Part shown: one piece after another, positions 1 through 6,791 of the stretch
How positions within the stretch are numbered: position 1 is the stretch's first letter
How the letters are laid out: every line of letters begins with the position of its first letter
From: Candidatus Nanohalarchaeota archaeon
GTDB lineage: Archaea > EX4484-52
Reading direction: 5' to 3'
Length of the DNA: 11,018 nt
Assembly: GCA_003660905.1 (NCBI GenBank)
Contig: QMVB01000027.1
Span: forward strand, 1 to 11,018
The notes under the pieces: model-generated
Seen by the model: the letters and a program-made list of their open reading frames with translations, nothing else
Database searches by the model: none
What the model was told of the DNA's origin: nothing
Program-made: the position numbers and the translations under genes

Positions 1-210
1 AAACATCATTTGCAGCAATAATCTGGTTTTTTGAAACACTAAGCTGGACATTGTAAGCAGTTTCTGCTAAGCCCTTCTTGTTTTGCATCATCCTGCATTC
101 AGGATCAGTGAGGGATGCTTTTTTGAGATTATTTTTTTGGAGTTCTTCTTTTCTCTTATTGTTTGAGGAATTAACCAGTTCTGGTTTTTTTGAGAGGGAA
201 TGTATGCCAT
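1..210 (-). pseudogene. IS1182-family transposase relic, internally deleted, runs off the left edge
   Basis: Read on the minus strand from the ATG at 210, the first codons give MAYIPSQKNQNWLIPQTIR. This resembles the conserved start of IS1182-type transposases (Y-P...QNxLLPP.....IP). This frame then ends at a stop after about 40 codons. In another minus-strand frame, positions about 155 to 1 encode KRKEELQKNNLKKASLTDPE, then CRMMQ, and after a gap AYNVQLSVSKNQIIAANDV, which matches the mid-protein block (S-x-D-P-[ED]-x-R-x-M ... YN-x-Q) just before the catalytic core. In an intact enzyme these two blocks are separated by well over 100 residues. Here they are nearly joined and out of frame, so the copy has lost an internal segment. 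The rest would lie left of base 1. Family assignment is from remembered motifs, not a search. Confidence 0.68.
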
Positions 211-273
211 AGAAACACCTGTAATTATATGTATATAAAAGAAGTATTTATGTTTGATTGTGGGACAGCCTGA

Positions 274-348
274 GCGATTAAGAGGTTACGAAGTCTTGCA
301 GAATTCTTTACCCAAATTTTTAGCTATGCCAAAAACTCTCTTAATCGC
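274..348. repeat. Perfect 11-bp inverted repeat enclosing about 53 nt
   Basis: GCGATTAAGAG at 274-284 is exactly complementary to CTCTTAATCGC at 338-348. The element sits between the transposase relic and the rpl3 promoter, in a stretch without any convincing coding frame. It could be an end of the degraded insertion element, a MITE-like remnant, or the basal stem of a small structured RNA. The enclosed 53 nt show no clear tRNA T-arm and no box C/D motif. A 10-bp palindrome, TTTTGCAAAA, follows at 372-381. Function is unknown. Confidence 0.6.
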
Positions 349-459
349 ATATGTTATCGAAAATGCAGGGATTTTGCAAAACTTATCTGCAATTAAAAAA
401 ACAAATGTCAAAGAATTAAATGTATTTTAGAATATGAAAATTGCTCCCTAATCAAAACA

Positions 460-470
460 TTTTTAATAAA
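460..470 (+). promoter_or_regulatory. TATA-like box of rpl3-rpl4
   Basis: TTTTTAATAAA is centred about 29 bases before the rpl3 ATG and preceded by an A-rich stretch that could act as BRE. At the usual archaeal TATA-to-start distance of about 25-27 bases, transcription would begin within a few bases of the ATG, giving a leaderless message. No Shine-Dalgarno sequence is visible between box and ATG. A second AT-rich run (TTTTAATATATA, 479-490) is too close to the ATG to serve. Confidence 0.5.
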
Positions 471-493
471 ATCTATTGTTTTAATATATAATT

Positions 494-1501
494 ATGTCAA
501 AAATACATACTCCAAAAAGAGGATCACGGGCATTCCGGCCAAAAGTAAGAGCTAAAAGAATATATGGCAAGGTAAAATGCATAAAGCAGGAAAATGAAGC
601 AAAAATCGTTGAATTTGCAGGATACAAAGCAGGAATGACCCAAATCAACTGTCTTTACGACAAAAAAGAATCTCCTATTTACGGCAAAAAAACAATGATG
701 CCTGTTACAATAATAGAAGTTCCTGATCTGAACGTTGCAGGATTCAGGTGCTATGAAAGAAAAGAAACCGGAGTTGCAGTATACAAGGATTTTCTCAACA
801 TAAACAAAAATTCTGAATTAAAGCGAAAAACAATAATATCCAAAAAGGACATTAGTCTAAAAGATAAAGATATGAAGGATATTGAGCAAAAAATATCCCT
901 GGATGAAATTGAAGACATCAAACTGATTGTCTACACGCAACCGCATGAAACAGGAAACGCAAAGAAAAAGCCGGAACTGTTTGAAGTATTTATCGGAGGA
1001 AATTCAATTGAAGATAAATTCGCTCTTGCAAAGGAAAAAACAGGCAAGACAATAAGCATAAATGATTTTATTGAAGATGGCGCTTTTATAGATGTCATCG
1101 GCGTAACAAAAGGCAAGGGCTTTGCTGGCTCAGTAAAGAGATGGGGCGTAACATTATTGGCAAAAAAATCCCAGAAAGTGATAAGAAAAGCAGGGACGCT
1201 TGGTCCATGGCATCCTGCAAAGACGCAGGCAACAGTTCCTCAGATGGGGCAGATGGGCTTCTTCAACAGGGTTCTCTATAACCTGAGGGTTTTGAAAATC
1301 ATAGGCAAAGACAGCACTGATGAAGTTTTTGAAAAGATAAAGAAAAAGCCATTCAAAAAATACGGGATTGTAAAATCCAGCTATATTATCGTAAAGGGGT
1401 CTGTAACAGGACCTGCAAAAAGAATGATAAGAATGCGAAAATCAATAAGAAACATCAAAGGAGAATATGACGGAAACATTTCTGTCAAATATATAGATTA
1501 A
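494..1501 (+). CDS. rpl3: 50S ribosomal protein L3 (uL3)
   Basis: This is a core large-subunit protein that binds 23S rRNA near its 3' domain and reaches toward the peptidyl-transferase centre. The N-terminus (residues 3-20, KIHTPKRGSRAFRPKVRA) has the archaeal/eukaryotic L3 form, and FAGYKAGMTQ (41-50) is the conserved first strand. The central loop reads GVTKGKGFAGSVKRWGV (203-219), followed by GTLGPWHPAKTQATVPQMGQMG (234-255). The length of 335 aa is normal for archaeal L3. The segment FFNRVLYNLRVLKI (256-269) departs from the usual GxHxRTEYNKxILKI: the position of the conserved histidine is Phe. The ATG is fixed by the MSK...PRRGS-type start and by the TATA spacing. It is followed by rpl4 after 13 bases, so the two are co-transcribed. 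Confidence 0.97.
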   Translation: MSKIHTPKRGSRAFRPKVRAKRIYGKVKCIKQENEAKIVEFAGYKAGMTQINCLYDKKESPIYGKKTMMPVTIIEVPDLNVAGFRCYERKETGVAVYKDFLNINKNSELKRKTIISKKDISLKDKDMKDIEQKISLDEIEDIKLIVYTQPHETGNAKKKPELFEVFIGGNSIEDKFALAKEKTGKTISINDFIEDGAFIDVIGVTKGKGFAGSVKRWGVTLLAKKSQKVIRKAGTLGPWHPAKTQATVPQMGQMGFFNRVLYNLRVLKIIGKDSTDEVFEKIKKKPFKKYGIVKSSYIIVKGSVTGPAKRMIRMRKSIRNIKGEYDGNISVKYID

Positions 1502-1514
1502 ATTTTGTGATTAT

Positions 1515-2318
1515 ATGTACAATGTATTAACAACAAAAGGAACAAAAGCAAAGGCAATAGAAAGCCTGCCAAAGCAATTCAGCGAAAGCATAAGATCTGA
1601 TCTGATAAAAAGAGCGGTCGCTGCAATAGAGGCAAACAACAGGCAACCTTATGGAGCTAATCCAAGAGCAGGATTTCATTCTTCTGCCGATTACAGGGGA
1701 AGAAGAAGAGGCTATGGTTGCTGGATAAATAAAGGAATGCACAGGACAAAGAGAATAAGAATTGGAAGCGGCGGTCTTGCCGGCACTGTAAGAATTGTTC
1801 CTCATTCTGTGAAAGGACGAAAGGCACACCCTCCAAAAGCTCAAAAAGTATGGTCTAAAAAACTAAACAACAACGAGAGAAAAAAAGCAATAAGAAGCGC
1901 TATTGCAGGAACCAAAGAAATCCAATATGTTCTTGGAAGAGGGCATATAATTGATGAAAAAATGCAACTGCCATTGATTGTAGATACTCTTGAGAACATC
2001 AGGAAAACAAAGGAGCTTAATGATTTCTTATCTTCCATTGGGCTTGAAAACGAAGTCCAAAAAGTAAAAATAAAAAAAGTAAGGGCAGGAAGAGGAAAGA
2101 TGAGAGGCAGGAAATACAAGACAAAAACAGGACCTCTTTTAATCTACGGGGATGAAAAGACCGATGCAAAAACGCTCAACAGCCTGCAGGGAATTGAAGC
2201 TGTAAATGTAAGAAACCTGAATGCAAAACTTCTGTCTCCCGGGGCTCATAATATTCGCCTTTGCATCTGGAGCCAAAATGCCTTGAAAATTCTTGAAGAG
2301 GAAGAGTTGTTTTATTGA
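1515..2318 (+). CDS. rpl4: 50S ribosomal protein L4 (uL4, archaeal L4e type)
   Basis: This protein binds 23S rRNA domain I early in assembly, and its long loop lines the polypeptide exit tunnel. The archaeal/eukaryotic signature is clear: the block RSDLIKRAVAAIEANNRQPYG (27-47), the basic arginine/glycine loop RAGFHSSADYRGRRRGYG (51-68), then GRKAHPPKAQKVWSKKLNNNERKKAIRSAIAGT (101-133), and a basic stretch VRAGRGKMRGRKYKTKTG (189-206). At 267 aa it has the usual length. GTGAT at 1507-1511 could pair with the 3' end of archaeal 16S rRNA just before the ATG. The expected next gene of the S10 operon, rpl23, is absent; instead a gene on the other strand ends 6 bp away. Confidence 0.97.
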   Translation: MYNVLTTKGTKAKAIESLPKQFSESIRSDLIKRAVAAIEANNRQPYGANPRAGFHSSADYRGRRRGYGCWINKGMHRTKRIRIGSGGLAGTVRIVPHSVKGRKAHPPKAQKVWSKKLNNNERKKAIRSAIAGTKEIQYVLGRGHIIDEKMQLPLIVDTLENIRKTKELNDFLSSIGLENEVQKVKIKKVRAGRGKMRGRKYKTKTGPLLIYGDEKTDAKTLNSLQGIEAVNVRNLNAKLLSPGAHNIRLCIWSQNALKILEEEELFY

Positions 2319-2324
2319 TTTCAT

Positions 2325-2981
2325 CTAATCCACAACTTCGCATTCAAGCCGAAGAATATAGTTTTTCATATATTCAACAAGCGGCTTTGCAAACATCTTT
2401 GCCGTCTCTGTATTCAGGTTGTCATAGCAGCTTATCTGAAAATTAAGATGATCTACAATGTACTCTCCTGTGCCTCTTCCTTCAGCAATTTCCTTGTCAA
2501 AATAAGATGGTTTTGCGCCCCATGTCTCGCCTTTGATATTTTTGGAATCATATTCCGGACTTGAACCTCTCCATGCAATACATCTCATTATACCAACTGC
2601 GCCAAACAAATCCATCATGTCTGCATCCCTTAAAATAGCAGGGAGTCTTCCCTCAACTTTCCTGTTGGAATTATGGTTTCTTATTGCATAAGCAATCTCT
2701 TTTATCTTTTGTTCATCAAAGAAATTGTTTTTCTCCAAATATTCAGATGCCATCTTTGCTCCGATTTTCCCATGCATGTTGTCCATTTGCACAGAAGAGC
2801 GACCAATATCGTGCAGCAAAGCTGCTGCTTCCACAATCTCCAAATCATTAAATCTTTCTCTTTTTGCAATCTTCAAAGCCCAGTTCCTAACCCGGCTAAC
2901 ATGCATGTAATTATGCACACTTGCCTGTGTCATTTTTTTCATTGCATATTGCTCTATTTTTCTGATTTTATCTGTCTTCAT
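2325..2981 (-). CDS. HD-domain metal-dependent phosphohydrolase
   Basis: This 218-aa soluble protein belongs to the HD superfamily (PF01966 type). The metal-binding set is visible in order: H27 (YMHVSRV), the H57-D58 doublet in AALLHDIG, H70, H103 (IRNHN), and ILRDADMMDLFGAVGI (116-131), whose aspartates complete the site. This arrangement is like the YedJ/uncharacterised 'HD domain' hydrolases, which are thought to act on nucleotides or phosphate esters. The substrate cannot be told from sequence. Its ATG overlaps the TGA of the upstream ATPase as ATGA, and a purine-rich GGGAGGGGAGAGAG (3001-2988) lies just upstream, so translation is probably coupled to the ATPase. Its 3' end converges on rpl4. 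No membrane segment is seen. Confidence 0.88.
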   Translation of the reverse strand: MKTDKIRKIEQYAMKKMTQASVHNYMHVSRVRNWALKIAKRERFNDLEIVEAAALLHDIGRSSVQMDNMHGKIGAKMASEYLEKNNFFDEQKIKEIAYAIRNHNSNRKVEGRLPAILRDADMMDLFGAVGIMRCIAWRGSSPEYDSKNIKGETWGAKPSYFDKEIAEGRGTGEYIVDHLNFQISCYDNLNTETAKMFAKPLVEYMKNYILRLECEVVD

Positions 2982-5647
2982 ATTCTACTCTCTCCCCTCC
3001 CCTCACTTTTATTTATTTTTGCCAAAACTATCTTGCTCCCTTCCATAACAATCAGCCCAATGCTTGAAACAGCGAGGATTCTCATCCAGTCAATGGCATT
3101 TAACGCAACGGTTTCAAATACCATCTGCATAAAAGGAACATAGATAATCACCAGCTGTATAATCAATGACAGGCATATTGCGCCAAATAAATACTTGTTT
3201 GAAAAAGGATTTAATTTTTTTATGGATGGCTTTAAAGAGCGGGCTGACAAGACAGCAAACATTTCAAACGCCACCAGCGTGGTAAATGCTACAGTGCGCG
3301 CCTTGTTCAGGTTTTCATCCACGTAAAGGGAAAACAAAAATACTGTTCCGATTCCCATGATTATGCCGAACAATATAATGAGCCCAAACATCTGGTTTGT
3401 TATTGGTTTTTCTTTTGGATTTCTCGGTTTGCGCTTCATTATATCATCATCTGCTTTCTCCATCCCGAGCCCAAGGGCAGGGAAATCATCGGTCAGAAGA
3501 TTCATAAGCAAAATCTGCAGGGGTATTAAAGGAAGGGGCAATTTAAACGCAATAGCAATAAGCATTGTTATTATTTCTCCTGCATTGCAGGGAAGAAGAT
3601 ACCTGACTGATTTTATCATCTTGTCGTAAATATTTCTTCCCTCGCCAACTGCATTTACAATGGTTGAGAAATTATCATCCACCAGAATCGCCTTTGAAAC
3701 CTCCTTTGAAACTTCAGTGCCTGTGATTCCCATCGCAACTCCAATATCTGCTTTTTTAAGGGCAGGGGCATCATTTACTCCATCTCCTGTCATTGCGACA
3801 ATATGACTTTTTTTTTGCAGGATATCAATTATGCGCATCTTCTGGATTGCCTGTGACCTTGCGATTATTCTTATATCCTCTATTTTCTCTTCCAGTTCTT
3901 CATCTGTCATTTTCTGGATCTCCTGACCGCTAAGCAATAAATCTCCTTCCTTAAACAAGCCAATCTGCCGTGCTATCGCTCTTGCTGTTGCAGAGTAATC
4001 TCCTGTGATAACCATTACTTTTATTCCTGCTGTTTTGCACTGCTCAATTGATTCTTTTACTTCGCTTCTTGGAGGATCTATCATTCCGACCAGCCCTATA
4101 AAGACAAGATTTTTTTCTGTTTTCTCAATACTGGAGACAGAATATTCAGTCAGGGAATATGCAAGACCAAGAATCCTTAATGCCTTTTTTGCAAATTCAT
4201 CATTTGTTTTTAAAACCAGTTTCCTGTCTTTCTCTGTGATTTTTCTTATTTTTCCGTCTTCATAAATCCTGTCGCACAGCCCAATAAGCAAATCAGGAGC
4301 ACCCTTGACATAAACTTCTTTTTTTCCGCTACTCTTGTTCATGTAAATCGAAGACATCCGCTTCCTGTCTGAGTCAAAAGACAGCTCTTCCATGAATTCA
4401 AAATCCTTTTTTATTTTTTCTTCCCTTATTCCTCCTTTCTGCCCCAGAACAATCAATGCCCCTTCTGTGGGGTCGCCTATAATTTCATATTTTCCATTGT
4501 TTTTTACCAGTTTTGCATTGTTGCATAAATATCCAATTCTCAACAGCAATTGGAGTTTTTCCGGGCTTGTTTTTTCGTTTTCAATGTAAAAATCGCCTTT
4601 TGGTTCATATCCTTCTCCCCCTATATTTATTATCCTGCCTGATGTATAGACATGCGTTATTGTCATCTGGTTTTTTGTAAGAGTGCCTGTCTTGTCAGAG
4701 CAGATAAATGTCGTTGCGCCAAGACTCTCGGCAGCAGTCAACTTCTTTATGAGCATATTCTTTCCGGAAAGCTGTTTTGCGCCAACAGAAAGACCGACAG
4801 TCACCACTACAGGAAGGGAATTAGGGACAGCCGCAACTGTCAGTGCCAGGGCAAACATAATAATTGCCTCAAGCGCAATATCGCTTGAAAGATAGCTTGA
4901 AACAGAAACCAGCACAATAAGAGAAATGACAATAACCCCTATCTGCTTTGCCATCTGATTAAATTTTACCTGCAATGGGGTTTTTGTCTCTTCTGTTTCC
5001 TGTATTGCTCCTGCTATTTTCCCTATCTCTGTTTTCATCCCTGTTGTAGCAACAACTGCCGTCGCCTTGCCAACAGTCACAATACTATTCATAAAAGCCA
5101 TGCTCTCTCTTTTGGAAGAGGACAAATCAATTATTTTTTTGACAGGGACAGATTCCCCTGTAAGCGAAGATTCATCAATCTGGAGATTGGAAAGTGTGAG
5201 AATTTTGCAGTCAGCGCATACAATATCCCCTGCTTCAAGATAAACAATGTCTCCTGTAACAACTTCTCTTGCAGGTATTTTTTTTATCCTTCCACCGCGG
5301 CAGACGACTGCCATAGGCGCAGTTTCATTTTTCAGCATCTCTATTGCTTTTTCAGCGCGCCACTCCTGAACAAATCCCATAATCGCAGTCAGGATTATGA
5401 TAAAAAACATTGCAAATGATTCGAGTTTTTCACCTAAAAATAAGGATAAAACGCATGCAAATATCAGAAGAATGATAAGCGCATTTTTGAACTGGTCTAA
5501 AAATATACTTATAGCAGTTGCTTTTTTTCCCTGCTCTAATTCATTATGTCCATAATGTCTCAGCCGCCTTTTTGCTTCGGATTCGCTCAAACCCTCTTTG
5601 GAAGTTGAAAATTGCTCTAAAAAGTCATCAGGCGTTTTGGATTTCAT
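2978..5647 (-). CDS. P2-type (Ca2+-ATPase-like) cation-transporting P-type ATPase with altered M4 site
   Basis: This is an integral membrane pump of 889 aa, the full length for SERCA/PMCA-like P-type ATPases. It has a cation-ATPase N-terminal region (6-60) and M1-M2 (about 55-95). The actuator domain carries TGES (163-166), and M3-M4 span about 233-290. The phosphorylation site is CSDKTGTLTKNQM with D318, followed by the nucleotide-binding KGAPD (448-452), the TGD at 548-550, the hinge TGDGVNDAPAL (620-630), and M5-M10 up to 875. Of the SERCA ion ligands, those in M5, M6 and M8 appear retained: N688 and E691 (NAGE), N716, T719 and D720 (NLLTDD), and E794. The M4 motif is PNSLP (275-279) instead of PEGLP, so the site-II glutamate is Asn276. 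Ion specificity is therefore uncertain. A small membrane protein gene lies 5 bp upstream and the HD gene overlaps the end. Confidence 0.94.
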   Translation of the reverse strand: MKSKTPDDFLEQFSTSKEGLSESEAKRRLRHYGHNELEQGKKATAISIFLDQFKNALIILLIFACVLSLFLGEKLESFAMFFIIILTAIMGFVQEWRAEKAIEMLKNETAPMAVVCRGGRIKKIPAREVVTGDIVYLEAGDIVCADCKILTLSNLQIDESSLTGESVPVKKIIDLSSSKRESMAFMNSIVTVGKATAVVATTGMKTEIGKIAGAIQETEETKTPLQVKFNQMAKQIGVIVISLIVLVSVSSYLSSDIALEAIIMFALALTVAAVPNSLPVVVTVGLSVGAKQLSGKNMLIKKLTAAESLGATTFICSDKTGTLTKNQMTITHVYTSGRIINIGGEGYEPKGDFYIENEKTSPEKLQLLLRIGYLCNNAKLVKNNGKYEIIGDPTEGALIVLGQKGGIREEKIKKDFEFMEELSFDSDRKRMSSIYMNKSSGKKEVYVKGAPDLLIGLCDRIYEDGKIRKITEKDRKLVLKTNDEFAKKALRILGLAYSLTEYSVSSIEKTEKNLVFIGLVGMIDPPRSEVKESIEQCKTAGIKVMVITGDYSATARAIARQIGLFKEGDLLLSGQEIQKMTDEELEEKIEDIRIIARSQAIQKMRIIDILQKKSHIVAMTGDGVNDAPALKKADIGVAMGITGTEVSKEVSKAILVDDNFSTIVNAVGEGRNIYDKMIKSVRYLLPCNAGEIITMLIAIAFKLPLPLIPLQILLMNLLTDDFPALGLGMEKADDDIMKRKPRNPKEKPITNQMFGLIILFGIIMGIGTVFLFSLYVDENLNKARTVAFTTLVAFEMFAVLSARSLKPSIKKLNPFSNKYLFGAICLSLIIQLVIIYVPFMQMVFETVALNAIDWMRILAVSSIGLIVMEGSKIVLAKINKSEGRGESRI
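2988..3001 (-). promoter_or_regulatory. Shine-Dalgarno-like purine tract inside the ATPase gene
   Basis: On the minus strand GGGAGGGGAGAGAG ends about 6 bases before the HD-gene ATG (2981). It contains GGAGG/GGAG, complementary to the CCUCC of archaeal 16S rRNA. It also encodes the last ATPase residues (EGRGES). It supports internal re-initiation at the ATGA overlap. Confidence 0.55.
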
Positions 5648-5652
5648 AGAAA

Positions 5653-5934
5653 TTACTTTTCATCATCCTTCTTGCCGAACAAAAAATCAAATTTGGAGGA
5701 AGTGGATTTTTCCTCCTTTTGTGCCGGAAATGAAGTATCTGATGTACCCTTATTTTCTATTCTTGCTTCTTTGCCTTTTTGAAAAGAACTGCGTGGAGGA
5801 TAGCTCCTGCCTCTCATTATTTTTCCATTATCCTTTACATAGAGATAACCCTTTTTCCATGGTCTCTTGATATAAGCATACATTAATATCATAAGCAAGA
5901 CCAAAACAATAATTACCATTCCTTCAGGACTCAT
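5653..5934 (-). CDS. Small single-pass membrane protein upstream of the ATPase
   Basis: This is a 93-aa protein with a hydrophobic N-terminal helix (about residues 6-22, MVIIVLVLLMILMYAYI). The helix is followed by KRPWKK, whose charges predict a cytoplasmic C-terminal tail. The tail is hydrophilic and rich in Ser, Lys and Glu, ending SKFDFLFGKKDDEK. No known family is recognised. It is the first gene of the minus-strand unit and ends 5 bp before the ATPase ATG, so the two are almost certainly made together. A regulatory or stabilising partner of the pump (as KdpF or phospholamban are for other P-type ATPases) is possible but only inferred from position and size. A TATA-like box about 22 bases upstream supports this start. 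Confidence 0.75.
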   Translation of the reverse strand: MSPEGMVIIVLVLLMILMYAYIKRPWKKGYLYVKDNGKIMRGRSYPPRSSFQKGKEARIENKGTSDTSFPAQKEEKSTSSKFDFLFGKKDDEK

Positions 5935-5954
5935 ACAGATATATATTGCTAATG

Positions 5955-5960
5955 TTTAAA
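5955..5960 (-). promoter_or_regulatory. TATA-like box of the membrane protein-ATPase-HD unit
   Basis: On the minus strand ATTATTTAAACATT lies with TTTAAA at 5960-5955, centred about 23-24 bases before the ATG at 5934. That distance would place transcription start at or next to the ATG. There is no Shine-Dalgarno sequence between. The box shares the 154-bp divergent region with the methyltransferase promoter. Confidence 0.4.
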
Positions 5961-6029
5961 TAATTTTTGTTGCAATGCATTTTTATAGCTTCATGACTTT
6001 GTTTTTTTTAATATTTATATCCTGTCACT

Positions 6030-6051
6030 ATTTGAATTTATTTCTTCAAAT
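6030..6051. repeat. 7-bp dyad in the divergent promoter region
   Basis: ATTTGAA (6030-6036) and TTCAAAT (6045-6051) are perfect inverted repeats with an 8-base spacer, centred about 25 bases upstream of the methyltransferase TATA-like box. It could be an operator. Such a short AT-rich dyad is also likely by chance in this composition. Confidence 0.3.
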
Positions 6052-6059
6052 TATCTGCA

Positions 6060-6070
6060 TTTAAATATAT
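6060..6070 (+). promoter_or_regulatory. TATA-like box of the methyltransferase gene
   Basis: TTTAAATATAT is centred about 24 bases upstream of the ATG at 6089. With no Shine-Dalgarno sequence following, this fits a leaderless transcript. Confidence 0.5.
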
Positions 6071-6088
6071 CGCTAATCCTCTATAATA

Positions 6089-6643
6089 ATGAAAGAAAAA
6101 AATAGAAGAGTATGTCCTGTTGAAAATGCAGGAAGTCTTGATAATATTTTTAGAAAATGGATTCATAATCCTAAAAAACTTCTAAAAAATTATGTTAAAG
6201 AAGGAATGATTGCATTGGATGTCGGGTGCGGTCCGGGACTTTTTTCAATAGAAATGGCAAAAATGGTCGGCAAGACAGGCAAAGTTGTTGCAGTAGATTT
6301 GCAGGAAGGCATGCTCAAAAAAATAAAAAATAAAATTGCAGGAAAAGAAATAAGAAATAGAATCGAATTGCATCAATGCAAAAAAAATAAAATTGAAATT
6401 TCAGAAAAAGTTGATTTTGTTTTAGCTTTTTACATGGTTCATGAAGTTCCAAACCAAATGAATTTTTTTAAGGAAATAAACTCTGCATTAAAAATCAATG
6501 GAAAAGTATTCATCATAGAACCTAAATTTCATGTTTCTAAAAAGGCTTTTGAAGATACGATAAATGTTGCAAAAGAAGCAGGATTAAAAATATCCAAAAA
6601 AGAGAAAGTATTCTTTAGCAGAGCGATTATTTTGGAACATTAG
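6089..6643 (+). CDS. Class I SAM-dependent methyltransferase
   Basis: This is a 184-aa soluble enzyme with a Rossmann-type SAM fold. Motif I is LDVGCGPGLFS (43-53), and the acidic residue after strand 2 is D70 in VVAVDLQEGML. Motif IV-like DFVLAFYMVHEVP spans 109-121, and NGKVFIIEPKFHVS (137-150) is the strand-5 region. It begins RRVCPVENAGSLDNIFRKW (6-24), a Cys-Pro-containing lead also seen in a widespread family of small prokaryotic methyltransferases often labelled Methyltransf_11/25. The substrate is unknown. It stands alone, with its own promoter and 148 bp before the next gene. Its codons are more A-rich than in the flanking housekeeping genes, which may hint at separate ancestry. Confidence 0.9.
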   Translation: MKEKNRRVCPVENAGSLDNIFRKWIHNPKKLLKNYVKEGMIALDVGCGPGLFSIEMAKMVGKTGKVVAVDLQEGMLKKIKNKIAGKEIRNRIELHQCKKNKIEISEKVDFVLAFYMVHEVPNQMNFFKEINSALKINGKVFIIEPKFHVSKKAFEDTINVAKEAGLKISKKEKVFFSRAIILEH

Positions 6644-6761
6644 ATTATTTTTGCTGAAACTTCCTGTTGCGTTTATGATGATATCCACTGATTATATTTC
6701 GTATGAACGCCGAACGCTCAAACCCTTCTCTCGAATAAAGACAATGATGTCCTAACCAAAG
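6644..6761. other. Intergenic stretch with a less AT-rich island
   Basis: Between the methyltransferase stop and the FKBP promoter no recognised gene is seen. Positions about 6700-6735 (GAACGCCGAACGCTCAAACC and on) are clearly less AT-rich than normal intergenic DNA here. A 26-codon frame (6675-6755; contains YERRTLKPFSRIK) covers this island but has neither a Shine-Dalgarno sequence nor a well-placed TATA box. It may be a decayed gene end or a small RNA. Confidence 0.25.
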
Positions 6762-6770
6762 TTTTATAAA
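6762..6770 (+). promoter_or_regulatory. TATA-like box of the FKBP gene
   Basis: TTTTATAAA is centred 26 bases before the ATG at 6792, close to the ideal archaeal distance. No Shine-Dalgarno sequence follows, so the FKBP mRNA is probably leaderless. Confidence 0.6.
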
Positions 6771-6791
6771 AAAATACGAATCTTATTTATT

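Noticed and set aside
274..348. tRNA gene inside the 11-bp inverted repeat
   Set aside because: The stem is too long for an acceptor arm. No GGTTCRA-type T-loop or recognisable anticodon arm can be placed on either strand.
2673..3143. 156-codon open frame on the plus strand across the HD/ATPase junction
   Set aside because: It is antisense to both the HD hydrolase and the ATPase C-terminus, with a Cys/Phe/Leu-rich shadow composition and no ribosome binding site.
6661..6720. Possible box C/D guide RNA: ATGATGA near 6675 with CTGA motifs on both sides
   Set aside because: Spacing is wrong: CTGA follows after only about 6 bases, the upstream CTGA is about 18 bases away, and no clear second C'/D pair or terminal stem is present.
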